DNA of 64,000 nucleotides from CAWJMD01 sp963843835 (GTDB lineage: Bacteria > Actinomycetota > Actinomycetes > Actinomycetales > CAWJMD01). The stretch spans positions 930,001 to 994,000 of the forward strand of contig CAWJMD010000001.1 of NCBI GenBank assembly GCA_963843835.1, given 5' to 3'. A program made the position numbers and the translations under genes. The notes below the pieces were generated by a model. That model saw nothing but the letters and a program-made list of their open reading frames with translations. It searched no databases and was not told where the DNA came from. Positions 55,406-64,000 of the stretch are shown here, in pieces (positions within the stretch are counted from its first letter, which is position 1; each line of letters starts with the position of its first letter).

Positions 55406-56174
55406 CGAGGACCGCCTGCCCTTCGCTCGACAGCACGAACTCCACGAACGCCTGTGCCGCAGCGCTGTTCGGCGCTCCCTCGAGGACGGCCAGCGGGTAG
55501 TCGTTGACCGCCCGGTCCGCCTCCGCGAACTCGATGCCCTCGACGGCGCCACCGGCGGCCAGGACGTCGGTGCGGTACACCAGTGCCGCGTCGACCTCAC
55601 CGAGCCGAACCTGCATCAGGGCGGCCTTCACGTCCTGCTCCAGGGTGTCGGGGGCGGGCGTGAGACCGGCTGCGGCGAAAACCTTCTCGGCGGCCGCACC
55701 GCACGGCACCTCGGGGGCGCAGAGGCCGATCGTGCGCGCCGGGTCGGCGAGGTCGGTCAGCCCGGTGACGCCGGCGGGGTTGCCCGCGGGCACCGCGATC
55801 TCGAGACGGTTGCGAGCGAAGACCACGGGATCGGACGTCGTGAGCGCCGCGTCGGTCAGGATCTCCATGGGCGCCGGAGCGGCCGACGCGAAGACGTCGG
55901 CCGGGGCGCCGGAGACGACCTGCTGCGCGAGGGACGAGCTGGCGCCGAAGTTGAAGGTCACTGTGAGGTCGGGGTTCTCGGCCATCAGGTCGTCGCCGAT
56001 CTGCGTGAAGGCCTCGGTCAGGGACGCGGCGGCGAAGACTGTGAGGTCTCCGCTCGGTGCTCCGGGGTCCGTCGACGTCGCACCGGCGGACGAAGGCCCC
56101 CCGCACCCCGCCAGCACGGTGGCGACCACCGCCAGTCCGGCGGGCGCGAGGGTCGCCCGCGGCAGGAGTCTCAC
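55380..56174 (-). CDS. modA: Molybdate-binding lipoprotein
   Basis: This is a protein of 264 residues. The signal reads APAGLAVVATVLAGCGG: the lipobox LAGC puts a lipid-anchored Cys at about residue 23. The mature part has the ModA features DLTVFAAASLTEAF, FNFGASSSLAQQV, and FVEFVLSSEGQAVL. It binds molybdate at the outer face of the membrane and delivers it to ModBC. The GTG start overlaps the stop of the regulator gene as GTGA. Confidence 0.93.
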   Translation of the reverse strand: MRLLPRATLAPAGLAVVATVLAGCGGPSSAGATSTDPGAPSGDLTVFAAASLTEAFTQIGDDLMAENPDLTVTFNFGASSSLAQQVVSGAPADVFASAAPAPMEILTDAALTTSDPVVFARNRLEIAVPAGNPAGVTGLTDLADPARTIGLCAPEVPCGAAAEKVFAAAGLTPAPDTLEQDVKAALMQVRLGEVDAALVYRTDVLAAGGAVEGIEFAEADRAVNDYPLAVLEGAPNSAAAQAFVEFVLSSEGQAVLDDAGFDRP

Positions 56175-56578
56175 GGCCGCTCCGCCAGCTCGACCACGAC
56201 GTTGGTGGCCTTGATGCTGGCGACGGCCGCGGTGCCGACCTCCAGCCCCAGCTCGTCGACCGCCTCGCGGCTCAGCAGGGAGACGACGCGGAAGGGACCG
56301 CACTGCAGCTCGACCTGCGCCATCACGGTGTCCCTGGTGACCTTGGTGACGATGCCGCGCAGACGGTTGCGGGCCGACGCGGCGGGGGCGTGGAAGCCGT
56401 CGGGGTCGGCGGCGACGGCCTGGGCCAGGACGGCCAGGTCGGTGCCCTCCACGACGGTCCGGCCACCCTCGGCGCGCGACAGGGTGATGCGTCCCTGGTC
56501 GGCCCAGCGGCGCAGCGTGTCGTCGCTGACCCCCAGCAGGGACGCTGCCTCGCGGACGGTGAACCGGGTCGCGGTCAT
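56171..56578 (-). CDS. Molybdate-responsive regulator: HTH plus molbindin domain
   Basis: This is a protein of 135 residues. The N-terminus is an excisionase/MerR-like helix-turn-helix (TVREAASLLGVSDDTLRRWADQG), and the C-terminal half is a single TOBE/Mop-type molbindin domain (RNRLRGIVTKVTRDTVMAQVEL). Together these form a molybdate-responsive regulator, differing from E. coli ModE by its HTH type. It is the first gene of the mod operon and probably represses it when molybdate is plentiful. Its stop overlaps the modA start as GTGA. Confidence 0.9.
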   Translation of the reverse strand: MTATRFTVREAASLLGVSDDTLRRWADQGRITLSRAEGGRTVVEGTDLAVLAQAVAADPDGFHAPAASARNRLRGIVTKVTRDTVMAQVELQCGPFRVVSLLSREAVDELGLEVGTAAVASIKATNVVVELAERP

Positions 56579-56647
56579 GCCGGCAGCCTAGCCGCAGATG
56601 CGGCGCCTTGTGGGCGACGAAGCCGCAAGTGCGGATCGACGCCAGGG

Positions 56648-57232
56648 TCAGAGGCGCTGATCCCGGACGAGACCCGCCACGCGCCGCACCCGCGCGGGCA
56701 GGTCCGGCGGCGTCTCGTCGGGCAGCGCGTCCACGTCGAACCAGGCCACGTCGAGGCTCTCGTCGCTGACGCTGGGCCGGGCGCCGTCGGCGACGACCGC
56801 GGCGAAGGCCACGTCCAGGTGCTCGCGGCAGCGTCCGAATGCTCCGGAGAGCGCATGACGGTCCAGGTCGACGGGCACGTCGGTCGCCAGCTCGAGGTCG
56901 GCCAGGCCGGACTCCTCGCGGCCCTCGCGCCGGGCGACGGCGGCCAGGTCGGCGTCGCCGGGCTCGCAGTGGCCGCCGAACTGCACCCAGAAGCCGCCCT
57001 TGGCGTGGTGGGTCAGCAGCACGCGGCGGCCGGTGGGGTCCAGCACGAAGCACGAGGCGGTCAGGTGCGCGGGTGGGCCGTCCTTCCACACGCCGTCCGT
57101 GTGAGTGTCGAGGTGGGCCAGGTACCCCCGGCGAAGGGAGTCTTGACCGGGGGAGGGCGGCGTCCAGCCCGAGAGCAGTCGAACCGCGTGGGCGTGCAAC
57201 GAGTTCCGGCTACCCGCAGCAGGGGCGCTCAC
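56648..57232 (-). CDS. NUDIX hydrolase
   Basis: This is a protein of 194 residues. The Nudix box has the GX5EX7REUXEEXGU form, beginning GGHCEPGDAD and ending REESGL. A long N-terminal part with PPAHLTASCFVLDPTGRRVLL comes first. It hydrolyses a nucleoside diphosphate linked to another group; the substrate is unknown. It overlaps the upstream DUF2342 gene by ATGA, so the two are translated together. Its position next to the ABC1-block genes is a common actinobacterial arrangement. Confidence 0.92.
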   Translation of the reverse strand: MSAPAAGSRNSLHAHAVRLLSGWTPPSPGQDSLRRGYLAHLDTHTDGVWKDGPPAHLTASCFVLDPTGRRVLLTHHAKGGFWVQFGGHCEPGDADLAAVARREGREESGLADLELATDVPVDLDRHALSGAFGRCREHLDVAFAAVVADGARPSVSDESLDVAWFDVDALPDETPPDLPARVRRVAGLVRDQRL

Positions 57233-58551
57233 TCGCCGTCCAGCAGCTCACGCAGCGCGTCGTCGACGTCGGAGTCGGTGCGCGACCGCTCGGCCCAGGA
57301 CGCGGCGTACCCGAGCGGGTCGTCGAGGTCGGCGGTCGTCGGCATCAGGTCGGGGTGCTGCCACACCTCGTCGCGGGCCGCGGTGCCGTGCTGGGCCGCC
57401 ATCGCCCCCCACAGCGCCGCGGCGTCCCGCAGGCGGCGCGGTCGCAGCTCCAGCCCGACCAGCGTGGCGAGGGTGTGCTCGGCGGGGCCGCCCGTGGCGC
57501 GCCGCCGCCGCACGGCCTCACGCAGGCGCGCCGCCTCGGGCAGCTGCTCGCGGGCTGCGGCGTCGGTCACCTCGTCCACCCAGCCCTCCACCAGGGCCAG
57601 CGTGGTCTCCAGCCGGGTCAGGGTGGCCTGCTGCGCGGGCGTGCGCTGAGGCTCGAAGACGCCGCCGGTGAGGGCCTGCTGCAGGGCGGCGGGGTCGGTC
57701 GCGTCGACGTTGCGCACGGCCTCCTCGATGGCGGCCGAGTCGATGGTGATGCCGCGGGCGAACTCCTCCACCGACGTCAGCAGGTGGGAGCGCAGCCAGC
57801 CGGCGTGCGCGAAGAGCCGGGCGTGGGCGTTCTCGCGCAGCGCGAGATAGAGGCGCACCTCGTCGGCCGGGACGCCCAACCCCTCGCCGAAGGCCGCGAC
57901 GTTCGTCGGTAGCAGCGCGGTCGTGCCCGGGCCGCTCAGGGGCAGGCCGATGTCGAACGCGCTGACCACCTCGCCTGCGAGGGCCCCGACGGCCTGGCCG
58001 ACCTGCAGCCCGAACACGGTGCCCGCCAGACGCCGCATCATCGAGCCCGCCTGGTCGAGCATCTCGCGCATCTCCTCCGGTGCCTGCTCGGCCATCGCCG
58101 CGGCCAGCGCCGTCGAGACCGACTCGGCCACCGGCTCGGCGAGGCGCCGCCACGTGGGCAGGGTCGCCTCGACCCACTCGGCGCGCGACCAGGCGTGCTC
58201 GTCCGCACCGACGCCGGGCACCGTCGTGACCGGGTCGAGCCACAGGGCGGCCACGCGCAGGGCGTCGAGCGACGCGCGGCGGGCGCTGTCGCCGACGCTG
58301 GCGTCACCCGAGGCGGCCGTGACCTGACGGGCGGTGTCGCCGGCGAGGGTCCAGTTCAGGGGGCCGTCCCCGCCCGTCGCCATCATCTGCTGCACCTGGG
58401 CCATGGCCTGGCGGATCATGGCCGGGTCGATGCTCCCGAGGTCCAGCCCCATGCTCTGGAGCTGGTCGCGCTCCTCCGGGGTCAGGTCGCCCGAGGTGAG
58501 CCGGGCCAGGAGCTCGGAGATCGGGTCCTGCTCGCCGGGCTGCTCAGTCAT
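57229..58551 (-). CDS. DUF2342 zinc-dependent-metalloprotease-like protein
   Basis: This is a protein of 440 residues of the DUF2342 family, often named a zinc-dependent metalloprotease, or F420-biosynthesis-associated protein. Family features are FGLQVGQAVGALAGEVVSAFD, LPTNVAAFGEGLGVPADEVRLYLALRENAHARLFAHAGWL (split in parts) and LEGWVDEVTDAA. There is no standard HExxH motif, so peptidase activity is doubtful. GAGGACGG lies before the ATG. It heads a two-gene operon with the NUDIX gene. Confidence 0.9.
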   Translation of the reverse strand: MTEQPGEQDPISELLARLTSGDLTPEERDQLQSMGLDLGSIDPAMIRQAMAQVQQMMATGGDGPLNWTLAGDTARQVTAASGDASVGDSARRASLDALRVAALWLDPVTTVPGVGADEHAWSRAEWVEATLPTWRRLAEPVAESVSTALAAAMAEQAPEEMREMLDQAGSMMRRLAGTVFGLQVGQAVGALAGEVVSAFDIGLPLSGPGTTALLPTNVAAFGEGLGVPADEVRLYLALRENAHARLFAHAGWLRSHLLTSVEEFARGITIDSAAIEEAVRNVDATDPAALQQALTGGVFEPQRTPAQQATLTRLETTLALVEGWVDEVTDAAAREQLPEAARLREAVRRRRATGGPAEHTLATLVGLELRPRRLRDAAALWGAMAAQHGTAARDEVWQHPDLMPTTADLDDPLGYAASWAERSRTDSDVDDALRELLDGE

Positions 58552-58593
58552 GGTCCGTCCTCGCTCGCGGGGCTGGGAGATGATCGTCGTGCC

Positions 58594-58632
58594 GGGCAGG
58601 TGCGTCGTTTCGTCGCGCCGCACGACCTGCCC
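58594..58632. promoter_or_regulatory. Interrupted inverted repeat in a divergent region
   Basis: GGGCAGGT (58594-58601) and ACCTGCCC (58625-58632) are perfect complements with 23 nt between, in the 121-bp region between the DUF2342 and epimerase genes. A regulator site or RNA hairpin are both possible. No clear -10 is attached. Confidence 0.35.
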
Positions 58633-58672
58633 ACCACCATCCTGACAACCTGGTCAACCGAGCGGAGATGCA

Positions 58673-59785
58673 GTGGGTTCCCACACCGGTGTTCGCCCTC
58701 GGCGCACAGCGCGCCGACGCGGGCTCACGGTCGCCGTCACGAACGCCGCTGGCCCCGCGGGTCGTGCGGTGGTGCGGGCCCTGCGCGATCACGCCGGGAT
58801 CGGCCCGGTCGTGGCCGTGGACACCCGGCGTGGCGCGGTCGAGGGGGTGACGTGGCGGCTCGCCGACCCGTCGTCGCCGTCGGTCGGCCGCCACCTCGAG
58901 GGCGTGGACGCGATCGTGCACCTGGCCTGCGTCGACGTCCTCGGCCCGGCCCTGCTGCTCGACGGCCGCGCACGCCGGGCGAAGACGGTCCGCGCGGCGC
59001 AGGCCGTCCTCACGGCCGCTGCCGCGGTGGGCGCGAGCCAGGTCGTCGTCGTCACCTCGGCGATGGTGTACGGAGCGCCGCCCGACAACCCGGTGCCGAT
59101 CCCTGAGGGGGCACCGCTGGCAGCCGTGCCGGACGACGGGCTGGTCGGGGACCTGCTCGAGGTGGAGCAGGTCGCGGCGGCGGCCGTGCGTTCCCATCCG
59201 GGCCTGGGGGTCGCCGTCGTGCGGCCTGGCGCGCTGGTCGGGCCCGGTGTCGACACCGTGATCACGCGGCACTTCGAGGCGCCCCGGCTGCTGGCGCTGA
59301 AGGACGACCGGATGGCGTGGCAGTTCTGCCACGTCGACGACCTCGCCTCCGCCGTGGCGCTGACCGTCACGGCCGGGCTGGACGGTCCGCTCACGGTGGC
59401 GTCCCCCGGCGCGCTGAACCAGGCCGCGGTCGAGGGCCTCAGCGGCATGCGCCGGATCGAGCTGCCGAGCGCGCTGGCGTTCTCGACCGCCGAGCGGCTG
59501 CACCGGCTCGGGGTGCTCCCGACGCCGGCGGGGGACCTCGCCTACGTCGTGCACCCGTGGGTGGTGGGGTCGGCCCGGCTGAGGGAGGCCGGCTGGTCGG
59601 CCGTGTACGACAACGAGACCTGTCTCGGCGTCCTGATGGCCGAGGTCAGCGGACGGAACGCGCTCGCGGCCCGGCGCGTCGGGGGCAAGGACGCCGCGCT
59701 GGGGGCGGCGGGTGCCGCGGTCGCCGTCGTCGGGACGGCGGCGGTCTGGCGGCAGGCGCGCGCCCGGCGTCGTCGGGGTGGCTGA
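58673..59785 (+). CDS. NAD-dependent epimerase/dehydratase family protein
   Basis: This is a protein of 370 residues with an extended SDR fold. VAVTNAAGPAGRAVV is the Gly-rich nucleotide-binding loop, altered from the usual GxxGxxG. VVVVTSAMVYGAPPDN holds the catalytic Ser and Tyr region, but the Tyr-x-x-x-Lys motif is not clear. A C-terminal hydrophobic stretch AALGAAGAAVAVVGTAAVW could anchor it to the membrane. GGAG lies before the GTG start. The substrate is unknown; a sugar nucleotide or steroid is possible. It precedes the PDZ-S16 protease gene on the same strand. Confidence 0.87.
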   Translation: MGSHTGVRPRRTARRRGLTVAVTNAAGPAGRAVVRALRDHAGIGPVVAVDTRRGAVEGVTWRLADPSSPSVGRHLEGVDAIVHLACVDVLGPALLLDGRARRAKTVRAAQAVLTAAAAVGASQVVVVTSAMVYGAPPDNPVPIPEGAPLAAVPDDGLVGDLLEVEQVAAAAVRSHPGLGVAVVRPGALVGPGVDTVITRHFEAPRLLALKDDRMAWQFCHVDDLASAVALTVTAGLDGPLTVASPGALNQAAVEGLSGMRRIELPSALAFSTAERLHRLGVLPTPAGDLAYVVHPWVVGSARLREAGWSAVYDNETCLGVLMAEVSGRNALAARRVGGKDAALGAAGAAVAVVGTAAVWRQARARRRRGG

Positions 59786-59932
59786 CGGCCCGCTGACCAG
59801 GGGCGAGCCGACCGGCCGCTCCCAGGATCGGCCCGTAGGCTGCCCGGACACGGTCCGGGAACCGCAGAGCGCCCGGGGCCGTTCGGCACAACAACGGGGT
59901 CTTCCCCGCAGACCCCGCAAGGAGACAGCTCG

Positions 59933-61054
59933 GTGACGTTCCAGGACACGCGCACGACGGACACGTTCGAGGTCGCGCCGGCCGCCGACCCCAACCGGAT
60001 GGACTCGCGGACCTGGACGATGCTGTTCAGCGGCGTCGCCGCGATCCTGCTGTTCGCGCTCGCGACGATGCTGCCGCTGCCGTACGCCCTGATGAAGCCG
60101 GGGCCGGTGCGCGACGTGCTCGGCGAGGCGGGCGGGACGCCCCTGATCAGCATCGAGGGCCGCGAGACGTACCCCACCAGCGGCAGCCTGGACCTGCTGA
60201 CGGTGCGCGTCACCGGGGGCCCGGGCTCAGCCACGACGCTGTGGGACGTGCTCGGCGGCTGGGTCGACTCGACCGTCGCCGTCCGGCCCGTCGACGAGGT
60301 GTTCCCGCCCGACGTGAGCGAGGCCGACATCGAGGCCGAGAACGCCGCCGAGATGGTGACGTCGCAGGAGACCGCGACCGCGGCCGCGCTGGGCGAGCTC
60401 GACATCGCCGTCCCCACGACGCTGACCGTCGCCGGGTTCGCCGAGAACGCGCCGGCCGACGGCCAGCTCGAGGCCGACGACGTCATCACCTCGGTCGACG
60501 GGGTGGAGATCACCGACCTGCCGCAGCTGCGCGACGCGCTCCAGGAGGCGAACCCGGGTCAGCAGGTCGCCGTGGGCGTGACGCGCGACGGCGAAGAGCA
60601 GACCATCGACGTGACCACGCTCGGCGACGGGAAGGGACGCACGATCCTCGGCGTCTTCGTCGACCCGACCTACACCTTCCCGTTCGACGTGAAGATCGCG
60701 ATCGAGGACATCGGTGGGCCCAGCGCCGGGATGATGTTCGCGCTCGGCATCGTCGACAAGCTCACTCCGGGCGAGATGACCGGCGGGGAGAACGTCGCCG
60801 GGACCGGCACGATCGACTCGGACGGGAGCGTCGGGCCGATCGGCGGCATCCAGCAGAAGCTCGTCGGGGCCTCGGACGCGGGGGCGGACTGGTTCCTCGC
60901 CCCGAGCGACAACTGCAACGAGGTCACCGGCCACGTGCCTGACGGCCTGCAGGTGATCGAGGTCTCGACGCTGGCCGAGGCGCGCGACGCCGTCGAGGCG
61001 ATCGGCACGGGCGACCAGGCCGCTCTCGACGCGATGCCGAGCTGCCGGGGCTAG
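59933..61054 (+). CDS. PDZ-Lon (S16) membrane protease
   Basis: This is a protein of 373 residues. One membrane segment (FSGVAAILLFALATMLPLPYAL) lies near the N-terminus, followed by a PDZ domain (about 165-250) and a Lon-type S16 protease domain. The catalytic dyad is Ser264 in GGPSAG and Lys309 in GIQQKL. It acts at the outer face of the membrane, as in the Rv3194c family. AAGGAG precedes the GTG start. A TAGGCT box at 59836-59841 and a hairpin GGGGTC...GACCCC at 59896-59916 occur in the leader. Its stop overlaps that of the next gene by CTAG. Confidence 0.93.
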   Translation: MTFQDTRTTDTFEVAPAADPNRMDSRTWTMLFSGVAAILLFALATMLPLPYALMKPGPVRDVLGEAGGTPLISIEGRETYPTSGSLDLLTVRVTGGPGSATTLWDVLGGWVDSTVAVRPVDEVFPPDVSEADIEAENAAEMVTSQETATAAALGELDIAVPTTLTVAGFAENAPADGQLEADDVITSVDGVEITDLPQLRDALQEANPGQQVAVGVTRDGEEQTIDVTTLGDGKGRTILGVFVDPTYTFPFDVKIAIEDIGGPSAGMMFALGIVDKLTPGEMTGGENVAGTGTIDSDGSVGPIGGIQQKLVGASDAGADWFLAPSDNCNEVTGHVPDGLQVIEVSTLAEARDAVEAIGTGDQAALDAMPSCRG

Positions 61055-61635
61055 GCCAGCGTGTCTGCCAGAGCGTGCACGAGGCCCGGGGCCAGGTCGG
61101 GCCCGGTGCCGACCGCGAAGTCGTGGTCGTTGCCCCGGGTGCGGACGGCGCACGACGAGGTGCCGTCGCGCAGCAGGCCGACGGCGAGCCGCACGTCCTG
61201 CCGCTCCGGGTGGGCCATCAGCACGTCGAGGGCCTCGTCGGGGCTCTCCGGCAGGTCGCGCTCCGCCTCGGGCGGCACCACGAAGCGCTCAACGACGACG
61301 GCGGCGCCGTCCACCGCCTCGGGCCAGGTGATCCGTCCGAGGATCTCCTCGACGGTGTCCCCGTCCGGCAGGCCCTCCTGCTCGACCGAGGTGATGTGCT
61401 CGGGGTCGGCGTCGGCGCTGGCCACCAGGTCTGGCGGCAGCTGCTCCCGCAGGGAGCTGTCGCGCTCCATCGCCTCGGCGGTCCGGATCAGCGCGAACAC
61501 GCGTAGCGGGCCGTCCCAGCCCCCGCGCGCCACGTGGCGCTCCAGCTCGCGCACGGCGCGGTCGAGCGGGCCGTCGGCCCGTCCTGCGGGTGCGTCGGTT
61601 CGTCCGGGTTCGTCGCGTCCTGGTTCCACCTGCAC
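61051..61635 (-). CDS. PPA1309-family protein
   Basis: This is a protein of 194 residues matching the PPA1309 family known mainly from Propionibacteriales. The core is LDRAVRELERHVARGGWDGPLRVFALI, EQLPPDLV and HITSVEQEGLPDGDTVEEIL (given in parts). The GTG start is placed by TTGGAT, a -10 box, 6 nt before it, so the message may be leaderless. It is divergent from the UPF0182 gene and convergent with the PDZ-S16 protease. No enzyme motif is seen and the role is unknown. Confidence 0.87.
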   Translation of the reverse strand: MQVEPGRDEPGRTDAPAGRADGPLDRAVRELERHVARGGWDGPLRVFALIRTAEAMERDSSLREQLPPDLVASADADPEHITSVEQEGLPDGDTVEEILGRITWPEAVDGAAVVVERFVVPPEAERDLPESPDEALDVLMAHPERQDVRLAVGLLRDGTSSCAVRTRGNDHDFAVGTGPDLAPGLVHALADTLA

Positions 61636-61701
61636 GCCACGATCCAAGCACGCCGTGAAAGGCTGTCTTTCACAGCGTCCCGACCAGAAGGTGTCCCTCA
61701 C

Positions 61702-64000
61702 GTGAGTTTCGCTCCCGCAGCGCAGTCCCGTCCGCCGAGGCCGGTGGGCCGTCGTCGCTCGCCGCTGCTCACCACGCTGGTCATCCTCGGCGCCCTCGCG
61801 CTGGTGCTCGGCCTCGTCGCCGAGCTGTGGACCGAGGTGCTCTGGTTCCGCCAGCTCGACGTGCTGGAGGTCTGGACCACGCGGCTGCTCTGGCAGACCG
61901 TGCTGTTCGTGGTCGGTGGCGGGCTGATGGCCGCCGCGGTCGCAGCCAGCCTGCTGGTGGCCTACCGCTCCCGGCCCGTCTACGCGCCGGTCGACGCGGA
62001 GCAGCAGAGCCTCGACCGGTACCGCGAGAGCCTCGAGCCGCTGCGCCGCCTGGTGCTCGTGGTGGTGCCGCTCGGCCTCGGCCTCTTCGCCGGGTCGGCG
62101 GCGTCGCAGCAGTGGGAGACCGTGCTGCTGTTCATCAACGGCGGCGAGTTCGGCGTCAGCGACCCGCAGTTCGGCCTCGACATCAGCTTCTTCGTCTTCA
62201 CGCTGCCGTTCCTGCGCTTCCTGCTCGGCTTCGCCACGGCGGTGCTCGTGCTGTCGCTGCTCGCGGGCGCGGGGACGCACTACCTGTACGGCGGGCTGCG
62301 GCTGCAGGGCAAGGGCCCGCGGACGACGCCGACGGCTCGTCGCCACCTCGCCGGGCTGCTCGCGGCCCTGGTGCTCGTGCAGGCGGGCTCGTACTGGCTG
62401 GACCGGTACTCGCTTCTCACCGCTGACGGGCCTCTGATCGACGGCGCCACGTACACGGGCATCAACGCGGTGCTGCCGGCCAAGACGATCCTCGCGATGA
62501 TCGCGGTCGTCGTTGCGGCGCTCTACGCGTACACCGTGTTCCGCGGCAGCTGGCGGCTCGCGGTCACCGGCCTCGTGCTGATGGTGGTTTCCGCGGTCGC
62601 GGTCGGCGGCGTCTACCCGGCGCTCGTCCAGCAGTTCCAGGTGAAACCGAGCCAGCTGACCCGTGAGGCGCCGTACCTGCAGCGCAACATCTCGGCGACG
62701 CGGGCGGCGTACGGGCTCGAGGACGTGCAGGTGCAGTCGTACGTTCCCGAGGTGACGGGCACGGCCGGCGCGCTCGCGGACGAGGCACAGACGGCGGCGA
62801 GCATCCGCCTGCTCGACCCCGCGCTGGTGAGCCCCGCGTTCCGGCAGCTGCAGCGCAACAAGCAGTACTACAACTTCTCCGACCCGCTCGACGTCGACCG
62901 GTACCAGATCGAGGGGGAGAGCCGCGACAGCGTGATCGCCGTCCGCGAGGTCGACCTGGGTGGCCTGTCGGGCAGCCAGCGCACGTGGGTCAACGACCAC
63001 ACCGTCTACACGCACGGCTTCGGCGTGGTCGCGGCCTACGGCAACCAGCGCAGCGAGGACGGCCAGCCCGCGTTCTTCCAGCAGGGCATCCCGTCGAAGG
63101 GCGAGCTGGGCGACTACGAGCCGCGAATCTACTTCGGTGAGCGCTCGCCCACGTTCTCGATCGTCGGTGGTGAGGAGGGCGGCCCCAAGCGGGAGCTCGA
63201 CTTCCCGACGGACGAGGACGGCGGCAACGGCCAGGCGAACACGACGTTCGCCGGCGACGGCGGCCCGAAGATGGGGGACCCCCTGACGCGGCTGCTGTAC
63301 GCGCTGAAGTTCCGCGACCAGAACATCCTGCTGTCCGACAGCGTGAACAGCCAGTCGCAGATCCTCTACGACCGCACCCCGCGCGAACGGCTGGCGAAGG
63401 TGGCCCCGTTCCTCCAGTTCGACGGCGACCCGTACCCGGCCGTCGTCGACGGCCAGGTGCTGTGGATCGTGGACGGCTACACGACCACGGACGCGTACCC
63501 GTACTCCGAGCTGCAGCCGCTGGGGGAGACCACGACCGACTCGCTGACGTCCGCGAGCGAGGCGGCGCTGGCGGCGCGCGGCGACGTCAACTACATCCGC
63601 AACTCGGTCAAGGCCACGGTCAACGCCTACGACGGCAGCGTGAACCTGTACCGTGGGACGACCAGGACCCGCTGCTCAAGGCGTGGATGTCGGCCTTCCC
63701 CGGCGTCGTGAAGCCGATCTCGGAGGTCAGCGGCGACCTGATGTCGCACCTGCGCTACCCCGAGGACCTGTTCAAGGTGCAGCGCGAGGTCCTCGGTCGG
63801 TACCACGTGACCGACCCGGGCGCGTTCTTCATCGGCCAGGACTACTGGCAGACGCCGGACGACCCGACCAAGACGGGCGCCGAGACGGCCAACCAGCCGC
63901 CGTACTACCTGACCCTCCAGATGCCGGGCCAGGACACCGCGTCGTTCTCGCTGACCTCGACGTACATCCCGAGGTCGACGACCGAGAACGTCTCGAACGT
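61702..64000 (+). pseudogene. UPF0182 family membrane protein, frameshifted and cut by the window edge
   Basis: The frame from GTG at 61702 (GAAGGTG before it) encodes VSFAPAAQSRPPR, then about seven membrane segments such as LLTTLVILGALALVLGLVAE and TVLFVVGGGLMAAAVAASLLV, then a large extracellular domain. It runs to residue 667 or so, stops after about 670 codons (63711), and shows no homology after NAYDGSVNLYR. From 63654 the next frame reads WDDQDPLLKAWMSAFPGVVKPISEVSGDLMSHLRYPEDLFK (in parts), which is exactly the expected continuation. One base is therefore missing near 63649-63654. The remaining part runs open to the end of the window. Confidence 0.87.

Noticed and set aside
61636..63015. 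A long open frame on the minus strand across the UPF0182 gene
   Set aside because: It continues the PPA1309 frame upstream and is Arg/Glu/His-rich with no motif; it is a mirror of the GC-rich UPF0182 codons on the plus strand.
1..64000. CRISPR arrays, tRNA, rRNA, insertion sequences or phage attachment sites
   Set aside because: No periodic repeats with spacers, no cloverleaf-like segments, and no transposase or integrase genes were recognised by eye.

Overview
The window is 64 kb of very GC-rich DNA. GTG starts are frequent, several starts appear leaderless (a TANNNT box 6-7 nt before the start codon), and gene ends often overlap by a few bases. With a Tad-type pilus cluster, a monomeric NADP isocitrate dehydrogenase, a DUF3516 helicase, a WS/DGAT acyltransferase, and the set ABC1 kinase / DUF5679 / YgjP-type peptidase / DUF2342 / PDZ-S16 protease / PPA1309 / UPF0182, this points to an actinobacterium. 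PPA1309 suggests Propionibacteriales (Nocardioides or Aeromicrobium-like), but the genus is a guess. No rRNA, tRNA, CRISPR array, insertion sequence or integrase was seen.

Layout. 0-15 kb: ATP-grasp protein, a TelA operon, a secreted-style EEP phosphatase, a two-gene ABC exporter, DUF3516 helicase, PPOX protein, secreted M28 aminopeptidase, WS/DGAT and PPK2. 15-24 kb: a large YfhO-like membrane protein, then a tad/flp pilus operon (cpaF, tadB, tadC, small pilin-like gene, two TadE-like genes, a TadG-like gene). It is followed by two tandem paralogous membrane proteins and a decayed partial copy of the tadE-tadG end. 24-34 kb: an atypical, lower-GC secreted beta-helix protein, a MerR-controlled FMN reductase/MFS pair, a P-loop kinase with an F420-dependent reductase-like gene, and monomeric isocitrate dehydrogenase.

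34 kb: the most unusual locus. A 1295-residue caspase-like/STAND NTPase/beta-propeller protein is divergent from an LCAT-like lipase. The two start codons sit symmetrically on either side of a perfect 12-bp palindrome that carries a -10 box for each direction. I infer a sensor-protease plus membrane-lipid hydrolase pair, possibly a conflict or cell-death system.

38-53 kb: VanZ-like and DUF6518-like membrane proteins, a LacI regulator, a TetR/hydrolase operon with two palindromic operator candidates, YdeI-like protein, amidohydrolase, ThiF-ABC1 kinase operon, DUF5679, enoyl-CoA hydratase, dehalogenase-like hydrolase, YgjP-like peptidase, ArsR/AHSA1 pair, a DUF222 HNH protein, and an Lrp regulator divergent from a PLP-dependent transferase. 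53-64 kb: a molybdate operon (molbindin regulator, modA, modB, modC), NUDIX-DUF2342 pair, epimerase, PDZ-S16 protease, PPA1309, and a UPF0182 gene that carries a frameshift and runs off the window.
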